DNA from: Alphaproteobacteria bacterium TMED93
GTDB taxonomy: Bacteria; Pseudomonadota; Alphaproteobacteria; TMED109
Length of the DNA stretch: 5,065 nucleotides
Assembly: GCA_002171495.2 (NCBI GenBank)
Contig: NHEU02000005.1
Location: forward strand, 8,675-13,739
Direction: 5' to 3'
A program made the translations under genes and the position numbers. Below, piece by piece: positions 1-5,065 of the stretch; positions within the stretch are counted from its first letter, which is position 1, and each line of letters begins with the position of its first letter. The notes under the pieces are model-generated. The model was not told where the DNA came from and did no database searches. It was given only the letters and a program-made list of their open reading frames with translations.

Positions 1-477
1 CCTTTAGTTAACGAAATACAATATAATAAAGTTAAAGATTACATAGAAAAAGGAATAAAAGAGGGAGCTACTCTTGTTGTTGGCGGAAATGGTATGCCTG
101 ATAATGTAGATAAAGGATTTTTCGTAAAGCCAACTATATTTGCTAACGTAAAAAATAGTATGACTATAGCAAAGGAAGAAATATTCGGGCCAGTGTTATC
201 AATAATAGGTTATAAAGATGAAAATGAAGCTATAGATATAGCAAATGACTCTGAATATGGTTTATCAGGTTACATATCCAGCTCCAATATGAAAAAAGCG
301 ATTTCAATAGCAAATAAAATTAGAACTGGTATGGTTCACATAAATTATGCGCCTGTTGATCAAAAAGCACCATTTGGTGGCTATAAAAAATCTGGAAATG
401 GAAGAGAATGGGGCGAACATGGAATAAACGATTTTTTAGAGATTAAATCTATAATAGGAATTAATAGTATCTCTTAA
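1..477 (+). CDS. Aldehyde dehydrogenase family protein, C-terminal part (5' end outside window)
   Basis: The reading frame is open from base 1 and ends at TAA 475-477, giving 158 residues with no start codon in the window. This is about the last third of a usual ~480-500-residue NAD(P)-dependent aldehyde dehydrogenase. Visible family signatures, numbered from the first residue here, are EGATLVVGG (21-29), the cofactor-contacting EEIFGPV (59-65), YGLSGYI (86-92) and the C-terminal PFGGYKKSGNGREWGE (124-139). The catalytic cysteine and the Rossmann motif lie upstream and are not seen. The C-terminal signature looks like the general ALDH superfamily, not a specialised CoA-semialdehyde enzyme. 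The gene converges on boxB with a 13-nt gap, so it is a separate transcript. It could oxidise the ring-cleavage semialdehyde or an aromatic aldehyde feeding into benzoate, but the substrate is not determinable. Family assignment is firm; role is inference. Confidence 0.93.
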   Translation, partial: PLVNEIQYNKVKDYIEKGIKEGATLVVGGNGMPDNVDKGFFVKPTIFANVKNSMTIAKEEIFGPVLSIIGYKDENEAIDIANDSEYGLSGYISSSNMKKAISIANKIRTGMVHINYAPVDQKAPFGGYKKSGNGREWGEHGINDFLEIKSIIGINSIS

Positions 478-490
478 GCTATTGTAATAA

Positions 491-1918
491 TTAATTTAAA
501 TCAACATAATCAAATTCAATATCTTGATTATTAATACCTCTTTTAGGCTTTGTTATCCAACTTGCAGTTTTACTTGGATCGAGCTCCTGTATCATAAGGC
601 TATTAATAAATTTTTTGTCATTATCTGAAGGCAACCAAGATGAAATTAATTTATTATAATTCTCAGTTTTTAAAAGATTACCATTAATATCAAATGGTAA
701 GTTAGCCCAAATTCCAATGTTTCTTCTAAACTTTGTTGACGGTAGACTTAAGCTATACTCTTCATAGCCATATTTTTTTATTAAACGGTTCCATCTTTTT
801 ATCCCAATATTGCAATCATCAACATAAGCTCGCCTAGTTATTTCATTCATAGCATTTCTCATTGGAACATTATCTTTAAATACTTTTCCGTCAACATAGT
901 TTTCAATTTCATAAAATGTTTCTTTTTCAATATGATTGTCATACCTAAATTCATCAGGTCTTCCTTTTAATCCATTCGCAAATGCTGTTGCAGCATTCGT
1001 AGAAATTTCTGACCCAAAAAGGTCTAAAGAGGACGAAAACCAAAAATTAATATATTTTTGAATAGTAATCAAATCTATAGCTCCTGCACTTCTAATAGTT
1101 TCAGTTGAGTCAGAATTTAATTTTCTCATTAATTCTAACGTTCTTTCTATCATTCTTGTGATTCCAGACTCACCAACTTGCATATGATGAGCTTCTTCAG
1201 TTAGCATAAACTGACATGTCCTTGCTAGTGGGTCAAAGCTGCTTTCTGCCAATGACTTTAGCTGATATTTTCCATCTCTATCTGTAAAGTAAGTGAACAT
1301 AAAAAAACTTACCCAATCAGAAATTGGTTCATTGAATGTACCTAAAATTCTTGGGTTATCTTGGTCTCCAGAGTTTCTTTCAAGCAAAGACTCAGCTTCT
1401 TCTCTTCCGTCTCTTCCAAAGTATGCATGTAATAAATATACCATGGCCCAAAGATGTCGTCCTTCTTCAACATTTACTTGAAATAAATTTCTAAGATCAT
1501 ATATAGAAGGGCAGGTTTTACCAAGCATTCTTTGCTGTTCTACAGATGCAGGTTCAGTATCTCCTTGTGTAACTATGAGTCTTCTTAAAACTGACCTATA
1601 GTCTCCAGGAACTTGTTGCCATACAGGTTTACCGATACTATCTCCAAAATGTATCTTTTTATCATTAGTTTGGTCTGCTAAAAAAATACCCCATCTGTAC
1701 TCGGGCATTTTTACTTTTCCATAAGAAGCCCAGCCTGCAGCATCAACTGATATTGCTGTTCTTAAATAAACATCAAAAGATTGAAAACCTTCTGGGCCCA
1801 TATCTTTCCACCAAGACTTAAATTTTGGTTGCCAATGCTCTAAGGCTCTCTGTAAAGACAGGTCATTACTTAAATCGACGTTGTTGGGAATTCTTTCTTG
1901 ATAGTTTAGTTTGCTCAT
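491..1918 (-). CDS. boxB: Benzoyl-CoA 2,3-epoxidase, diiron oxygenase subunit BoxB
   Basis: This 475-residue protein matches the usual length (~475) of BoxB. BoxB is a soluble class I diiron enzyme that uses O2 and electrons from the reductase BoxA to convert benzoyl-CoA to its 2,3-epoxide. The start MSKLNYQERIPNNVDLS and the segment WWKDMGPEGFQ (36-46) are typical of the family. The expected six diiron ligands all seem present: E122, E152 and H155 (in EEGRH, 151-155), D213, and E242 and H245 (in TEEAHH, 240-245). They match the spacing I recall for Azoarcus evansii BoxB (120/150/153/211/240/243) with a constant offset of two. The ATG follows AAAAGGA with 8 nt between AGGA and the start. It lies 3 nt after the boxC stop, so its ribosome site is inside boxC and the genes are probably translationally coupled. 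No truncation or frameshift is visible. Confidence 0.96.
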   Translation of the reverse strand: MSKLNYQERIPNNVDLSNDLSLQRALEHWQPKFKSWWKDMGPEGFQSFDVYLRTAISVDAAGWASYGKVKMPEYRWGIFLADQTNDKKIHFGDSIGKPVWQQVPGDYRSVLRRLIVTQGDTEPASVEQQRMLGKTCPSIYDLRNLFQVNVEEGRHLWAMVYLLHAYFGRDGREEAESLLERNSGDQDNPRILGTFNEPISDWVSFFMFTYFTDRDGKYQLKSLAESSFDPLARTCQFMLTEEAHHMQVGESGITRMIERTLELMRKLNSDSTETIRSAGAIDLITIQKYINFWFSSSLDLFGSEISTNAATAFANGLKGRPDEFRYDNHIEKETFYEIENYVDGKVFKDNVPMRNAMNEITRRAYVDDCNIGIKRWNRLIKKYGYEEYSLSLPSTKFRRNIGIWANLPFDINGNLLKTENYNKLISSWLPSDNDKKFINSLMIQELDPSKTASWITKPKRGINNQDIEFDYVDLN

Positions 1919-1933
1919 TAATTATATCCTTTT
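1919..1933 (-). promoter_or_regulatory. boxB ribosome binding site overlapping the boxC end
   Basis: On the minus strand AAAAGGA (1933-1927) is followed by 8 nt and the boxB ATG. The boxC stop codon (1924-1922) lies between this site and the start, leaving a 3-nt intergenic gap. This geometry supports a single mRNA with coupled translation of BoxC and BoxB. Confidence 0.8.
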
Positions 1934-3571
1934 GTTATCAAATTTTGCTTTGCTTCCAGTACCAAACAGCTTTAAGGCTCCATTATCGCTTGAGGCATTG
2001 GGCCTATTAAAAATCCAATTCTGCCAAGCTGAAAGCCTACCAAAAATTTTAGTTTCGCAAGATTCTTTTCCAGGAAACCTTAAGTTTGCTTCTAATCCAG
2101 TTAATGCATCAGGCGAAAACGAGGAACGTTCTTCTATACTAAGTCTTATCTCTTCACTCCAGTCTAAGTCATCTGGTATTACTGTTATAAGCCCATATTT
2201 GTAAGCCTCTTCAGCATTAAGAAGCTTTCCAGATAAGTCTTTTAAATTTTTTAGCTTTGCTTGGTCATTATTAAATCTTGTCTGTAATCTTGTTTGACCA
2301 TTTACCATCTCAAGCATTTCAAAGTTTAATTTACACAAATTTATATAAGGACCATCTTTATTTTCATTTAATAGAGCGTTATTTATCATATAGCTTCTAT
2401 CAGCACAAAAAAGAAACTCAGATAAAAAGCCAGCAAAACAACTATTATTATCAACTATTGTAAAAATAGTTTTCGAAGAAATATCTAGCCTTGAAAATGT
2501 TCTTCTCATAAAACCTAATATTTCATTAATGAACCAGTTTTCTTGATTTTCTCCAAGCATATTTGAAATATCTTGTATAGGTGACATTGGTCCTTTAGAA
2601 CGAATAGTGATAACTCCAATTTCCAGCTCATTTGTTCTTAGCATTAGTATTAAATCGTCTAACTCTCTAACAAACTTCAATGTCCAAAAATCTGAACCTT
2701 TTTCAACTATATCATTTACGTTAACTAGATCTCTTTCTTCTGGACCTTTTATATTTATTTCTGCTGTTCTATTATTTCTATTAAAATTACATGAAATAGT
2801 TTCATAGACGATGCTTTCTTTAGAAATTTTTCTTTTTAAACTATTTAATTTTATTCCTTTTGTTCCATTTCGATATTTTACAGTTTTACTTGATTCAGTA
2901 ACCCTTTCATTTATCAGATCACTAAATTTAGATGGTGGAGCTATATAATCAACCAAATTCCATTCAAGGGCTTTTTTTCCCCTAACGCCATCAGCATTAG
3001 TACAAAAAATATCAGCTATATCTCTTCTTACATTTCTTTTATCAGTTAATCTTGTTAAACCACCTGTACCAGGTAGAACTCCCAATAAGGGAACCTCCGG
3101 TAAGCTTACAGTACTTGACCTGTCATCTATTAAAAGTATTTCGTCACATGCTAAAGCAACTTCATAACCGCCACCTGCACATATTCCATTTATAGCTGCA
3201 ATAAACTTGACAGAACCTGAATGACTTGAGTCTTCAAATCCATTTCTAGTTTCATTAGTAAATTTACAAAAATTTACTTTCCAAGAATGCTCTGACATTC
3301 CTAGCATATAAATATTTGCACCTGCAGAAAAATTCTTTTCTTGGTTAGAAGTAATCACAACAACTTTTACTTCAGGGTATTCAAATCTTATTCTTTGAAC
3401 TATATCATTTAATTCTATATCCACGCCAAGATCATAAGAATTAAGTTTTAGTTCATAACCGGGTCTTATTCCTTCTTTTTCTGATACATCTAAAAGTACA
3501 GTAGCTCTATCATTTTTAATATCAAGCTTCCAATGCTTGTAACTTTGAGGATCTCTGTCAAATGTAATCAA
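1922..3571 (-). CDS. boxC: 2,3-Epoxybenzoyl-CoA dihydrolase (ring-opening lyase) BoxC
   Basis: BoxC is a crotonase-superfamily enzyme that adds two waters to 2,3-epoxybenzoyl-CoA and cleaves the ring to 3,4-dehydroadipyl-CoA semialdehyde and formate. The 549 residues are close to the family's ~550. The N-terminal crotonase domain shows the diagnostic ELKLNSYDLGVDIEL (40-54), the first oxyanion-hole strand FSAGANIYMLG (81-91), FCKFTNETRNG (101-111), the second oxyanion-hole loop CAGGGYE (131-137), and SLPEVPLLGVLPGTGG (156-171) with the crotonase-type acidic position E159. The C-terminal half keeps LRTNELEIG (311-319), MVNGQTRL (422-429) and the conserved tail SPDALTGLEANLRFPG (486-501), FGRLSAWQNWIFNRPNA (510-526). 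The start is TTG (3571-3569), chosen because AAAGGAG lies 8 nt upstream, the product then begins where the family does (YKHWKL at residues 11-16), and no in-frame ATG lies upstream before a stop. It is the first gene of the boxC-boxB operon. Confidence 0.96.
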   Translation of the reverse strand: MITFDRDPQSYKHWKLDIKNDRATVLLDVSEKEGIRPGYELKLNSYDLGVDIELNDIVQRIRFEYPEVKVVVITSNQEKNFSAGANIYMLGMSEHSWKVNFCKFTNETRNGFEDSSHSGSVKFIAAINGICAGGGYEVALACDEILLIDDRSSTVSLPEVPLLGVLPGTGGLTRLTDKRNVRRDIADIFCTNADGVRGKKALEWNLVDYIAPPSKFSDLINERVTESSKTVKYRNGTKGIKLNSLKRKISKESIVYETISCNFNRNNRTAEINIKGPEERDLVNVNDIVEKGSDFWTLKFVRELDDLILMLRTNELEIGVITIRSKGPMSPIQDISNMLGENQENWFINEILGFMRRTFSRLDISSKTIFTIVDNNSCFAGFLSEFLFCADRSYMINNALLNENKDGPYINLCKLNFEMLEMVNGQTRLQTRFNNDQAKLKNLKDLSGKLLNAEEAYKYGLITVIPDDLDWSEEIRLSIEERSSFSPDALTGLEANLRFPGKESCETKIFGRLSAWQNWIFNRPNASSDNGALKLFGTGSKAKFDNKRI

Positions 3572-3579
3572 ATTAAATA

Positions 3580-3586
3580 CTCCTTT
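3580..3586 (-). promoter_or_regulatory. boxC ribosome binding site (decides the TTG start)
   Basis: AAAGGAG on the minus strand is the strongest Shine-Dalgarno seen in the window. It sits 8 nt before the TTG at 3571, the usual spacing. There is no competing ATG upstream before the in-frame TAG at 3598-3596. This is the main argument for TTG initiation. Confidence 0.82.
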
Positions 3587-3590
3587 GTGT

Positions 3591-3606
3591 ACGCACTATA
3601 ATACAT
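3591..3606. promoter_or_regulatory. Probable BoxR operator at boxC (degenerate copy)
   Basis: ACGCACTATAATACAT on the plus strand matches the perfect palindrome at 4549-4564 in 13 of 16 positions. Each TGCA half site has one change (CGCA and TACA), and the TATAA centre is kept. It covers the whole predicted -10 of the boxC promoter, so a bound protein would block polymerase. The match and position are seen in the sequence. Binding by BoxR is inferred from the same motif recurring at the boxR promoter and from TGCA-repeat operators described for the related BzdR/BoxR regulators. Confidence 0.6.
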
Positions 3607-3622
3607 AAAATAACTTAAGCAA
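3595..3622 (-). promoter_or_regulatory. Predicted sigma70-type promoter of the boxC-boxB operon
   Basis: On the minus strand TTGCTT (3622-3617) is separated by 16 nt from TATAGT (3600-3595). TATAGT matches five of six consensus -10 positions; the -35 is weaker. Transcription would start near 3588, giving a leader of only about 17 nt that contains the boxC ribosome site. The -35 begins 5 nt after the boxR stop, and I see no hairpin terminator in the gap, so boxR read-through into boxC is also possible. Prediction by eye only. Confidence 0.55.
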
Positions 3623-3626
3623 AGTA

Positions 3627-4538
3627 TTAATTTATAATTATACTTTTAAGGTCCTTATAGGAGTCATTTTTATTTTTATTTTCAGTATTAACTATAGCAT
3701 CTGCTTGAAGATATAGGTTTTTTCTTTCTTTTAGTATATTATTTAAATCATCCATAGCTTTAGGGTTAGAACCCATTGGTCTTAAGTCTCCTTGTTTAAT
3801 AACTCTATTCATGTGTTCTTTAGGTTTTGCCTTTATCCAAATGGTATAAAAGTTTTCTAAAACAAAATTATATGTTTCTTTTTCTGATACTATACTTCCG
3901 CCTGTTAAAACTATTAATTTTTTATTTTTTTTTAACAATTTATTAATAACTTGAAACTCTAATCTTCTATACATGCCTTGCCCACCAAGTTCGATTATCT
4001 CACTTATTTTCATACCTCCTGCCTTTTCAATTTCACTTGATATTTCATATAAGGGGACTTTAAAATCTTTGCTGTACATAGTTCCTAGAGTGGTTTTTCC
4101 GGCTCCTCTTAAGCCTATAAGTGCTACTTTGTTTTTATTTATCTTTTTAGGTTTTTTTTTATCAAAGTTATCTAATAAATTTAAGACCTCTTTTAGTTGA
4201 TTGTTGTTATAATTATCTACCTTGCTTTTTATCAAATCAACTTTTGTATTGTTTTTTTTGCTAAACAGCAGATCTTTTAAAGTTAGATTTAATGCATAGG
4301 CTATATTTTTGAGTATTGTTATAGTGGGATTTCCTCTACCGCTTTCTAGTTCTGCAAGATAACGAATTGATATACTAGATTTAATAGCAAGAGTTTGTCT
4401 GCTAATACCTCTTTGAACTCTAAATCTTTTAATAATAAACCCTAGATTTAATAAATCTACTTTTTCACTCTCAATTTTCACAGTAGAATTTAGGGAATAA
4501 TCTTTACTATGAACCTTTATCATATTTATTTGTTCCAT
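3627..4538 (-). CDS. boxR: BoxR-type transcriptional regulator (XRE HTH fused to shikimate-kinase-like domain)
   Basis: The 303-residue protein has the two-domain plan of BoxR/BzdR repressors. An XRE helix-turn-helix occupies about residues 33-92 (FIIKRFRVQRGISRQTLA, then SIRYLAELESGRGNPTI). A linker at about 93-135 is rich in Asn and Lys. A shikimate-kinase-like domain with Walker A GLRGAGKTT (142-150) fills the rest. In this family the kinase fold is a benzoyl-CoA sensor. Kinase residues are partly kept: R191 (in YRRLE), the LTGGS loop (211-215), the lid RP (253-254) and R272 before NLYLQAD. The two acidic positions that bind Mg and shikimate in true kinases appear as E165 and S167, fitting a ligand sensor. 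The gene lies directly upstream of boxC in the same direction with 55 nt between. The ATG at 4538 has no Shine-Dalgarno. The ATG at 4523 (residue 6) has GGAA 9 nt upstream and may be the true start. Confidence 0.93.
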   Translation of the reverse strand: MEQINMIKVHSKDYSLNSTVKIESEKVDLLNLGFIIKRFRVQRGISRQTLAIKSSISIRYLAELESGRGNPTITILKNIAYALNLTLKDLLFSKKNNTKVDLIKSKVDNYNNNQLKEVLNLLDNFDKKKPKKINKNKVALIGLRGAGKTTLGTMYSKDFKVPLYEISSEIEKAGGMKISEIIELGGQGMYRRLEFQVINKLLKKNKKLIVLTGGSIVSEKETYNFVLENFYTIWIKAKPKEHMNRVIKQGDLRPMGSNPKAMDDLNNILKERKNLYLQADAIVNTENKNKNDSYKDLKSIIIN

Positions 4539-4541
4539 TTA

Positions 4542-4569
4542 TTGATTAATGCATTATAATGCATATAAA
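4542..4569 (+). promoter_or_regulatory. Possible promoter of the flavodoxin gene
   Basis: On the plus strand TTGATT (4542-4547), a 16-nt spacer and TATAAA (4564-4569) resemble a sigma70 promoter. The spacer is almost exactly the palindrome, which would place the flavodoxin gene under the same repressor. An alternative -10 is TATAAT at 4555-4560. No clear Shine-Dalgarno precedes the ATG at 4602. AT-rich DNA makes chance matches common, so this is weaker than the boxR promoter call. Confidence 0.42.
4549..4564. promoter_or_regulatory. Probable BoxR operator, perfect 16-bp palindrome between boxR and flavodoxin gene
   Basis: ATGCATTATAATGCAT reads identically on both strands over all 16 positions. 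It contains TGCA-N6-TGCA, resembling the TGCA repeats within palindromes that I recall for BzdR/BoxR operators in Azoarcus. It overlaps the predicted boxR -10 and fills the spacer of the predicted flavodoxin promoter, so one bound dimer could affect both directions. A 13/16 copy lies at the boxC promoter. Palindromes also arise by chance in AT-rich DNA, but the GC-containing half sites and the second copy make that less likely. Confidence 0.72.
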
Positions 4570-4581
4570 TATTATTTACAA
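4553..4581 (-). promoter_or_regulatory. Predicted sigma70-type promoter of boxR
   Basis: On the minus strand TTGTAA (4581-4576), a 17-nt spacer, and a perfect TATAAT (4558-4553) form a good promoter. The -10 is the exact centre of the palindrome at 4549-4564, which suggests autorepression. Transcription would start near 4546, only about 8 nt before the first ATG (4538) but about 23 nt before the second (4523). Prediction by eye. Confidence 0.6.
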
Positions 4582-4601
4582 TTTTAAAAATATATTATTT
4601 T

Positions 4602-5065
4602 ATGACTAAAAATTTGAATATATATGTAGCTACTATGACTGGCACTGCTCTAATGGTGGCAGATGAAATAGAAGAGTTTTGCAAAAATAATGATTTAATT
4701 ACTAAAATCCATGAAATGGATATTCTTGAACCTGAAAGTCTTTTAAATGTTAAAAGTCCAATATTAATAATTTCTTCTACATATGGGCAAGGCGATGTTC
4801 CTGATGGAAGTAAAAACTTTTATAATAATCTAAAGTCAAGTAAGATAAAATTAGAGCATATTAAATATGCTGTTTTTGGTTTAGGTGACATGACTTATAG
4901 GGATACTTTTGCTTATGGAGGTAAAAAATTTGATTATTTATTTTCAGAATTAAATGCCAATAGAATAGGGGAGCCATATTATCATGATGCATCTGATGGT
5001 TCTCTTCCTGAGGAAGAAGCAGTAAATTGGTTTAGAGATAAAATATTTAGATTTTTATATGCAGA
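4602..5065 (+). CDS. Flavodoxin-like FMN domain protein (3' end outside window)
   Basis: The frame starts at ATG 4602 and runs open for 154 codons to the window end. It shows the FMN-binding plan of long-chain/MioC/CysJ-type flavodoxin domains: phosphate loop TMTGTA (11-16), the first isoalloxazine loop STYGQGDVPD (59-68), and the second FGLGDMTYRDTFAYGGKKFD (92-111) followed by RIGEPYYHDASDG (121-133). Such domains carry one or two electrons between redox partners in the cytoplasm. A single-domain flavodoxin would be expected to end close to here. If the frame continues far beyond the window, it could be the FMN part of a diflavin reductase. It diverges from boxR with 63 nt between starts, sharing the operator region. 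No good Shine-Dalgarno is seen. A role in feeding BoxB is inference from position only. Confidence 0.9.
   Translation, partial: MTKNLNIYVATMTGTALMVADEIEEFCKNNDLITKIHEMDILEPESLLNVKSPILIISSTYGQGDVPDGSKNFYNNLKSSKIKLEHIKYAVFGLGDMTYRDTFAYGGKKFDYLFSELNANRIGEPYYHDASDGSLPEEEAVNWFRDKIFRFLYA

Noticed and set aside
463..483. Inverted repeat AATAG...CTATT at the end of the aldehyde dehydrogenase gene, in the convergent gap, as a terminator.
   Set aside because: The stem is only 5 bp, AT-rich, with an 11-nt loop and no clear T-run after it. Such matches are common in this base composition. The 13-nt gap between the convergent genes shows nothing else.
1293..2807. Short plus-strand open frames inside boxB and boxC (61-97 codons), for example 1293-1481, 1911-2204 and 2607-2807.
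   Set aside because: They lie wholly or mostly antisense to two confidently identified enzymes, resemble no known family and have no convincing ribosome sites.
3587..3596. Imperfect inverted repeat GTG-N4-CAC near the boxC promoter as a separate regulator site.
   Set aside because: The arms are only 3 bp and it overlaps the better-supported operator, so it cannot be told from chance.
3973..4200. Hydrophobic 75-residue plus-strand open frame inside boxR, resembling a small membrane protein.
   Set aside because: It is antisense to the kinase-like domain, where complementary codons of a Lys/Glu/Gly-rich protein give Phe/Leu/Pro/Ser-rich shadows. No independent start signal is seen.

Overview
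The window carries the core of an aerobic benzoyl-CoA (box) pathway for degrading benzoate-type aromatics, together with its own regulator. The DNA is strongly AT-rich, with roughly one third GC by eye. Intergenic gaps are very short (3 to 63 nt) and all four visible stop codons are TAA. Box genes with a BoxR-type regulator point to a proteobacterium, and the base composition and packing suggest a compact-genome, possibly marine, lineage. The exact taxon cannot be told from this sequence, so that placement is inference.

Layout. Positions 1-477 (+) hold the C-terminal 158 residues of an NAD(P)-dependent aldehyde dehydrogenase, which converges on the box operon. On the minus strand, boxC (3571-1922) and boxB (1918-491) form a tightly coupled operon transcribed boxC then boxB with a 3-nt gap. 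Behind them in the same direction lies boxR (4538-3627), an XRE helix-turn-helix fused to a shikimate-kinase-like domain. Diverging from boxR on the plus strand is a flavodoxin-type FMN domain (from 4602, cut by the window end).

How they work together. BoxB is the diiron oxygenase that epoxidises the ring of benzoyl-CoA. BoxC opens the epoxide hydrolytically to 3,4-dehydroadipyl-CoA semialdehyde plus formate. An aldehyde dehydrogenase normally oxidises that semialdehyde, and the partial enzyme at the left edge is a possible but unproven candidate. BoxR is expected to repress the genes until benzoyl-CoA appears. No BoxA reductase is present in the window. The flavodoxin beside the operator is a speculative candidate for supplying electrons to BoxB.

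Regulation. A perfect 16-bp palindrome (4549-4564, TGCA-N6-TGCA core) sits exactly on the predicted -10 of boxR and inside the spacer of a predicted flavodoxin promoter. A 13/16 match to it (3591-3606) covers the predicted -10 of boxC. This is the kind of arrangement expected of a self-regulating repressor that controls both divergent transcripts and the catabolic operon. No RNA genes, mobile elements or CRISPR arrays were seen.
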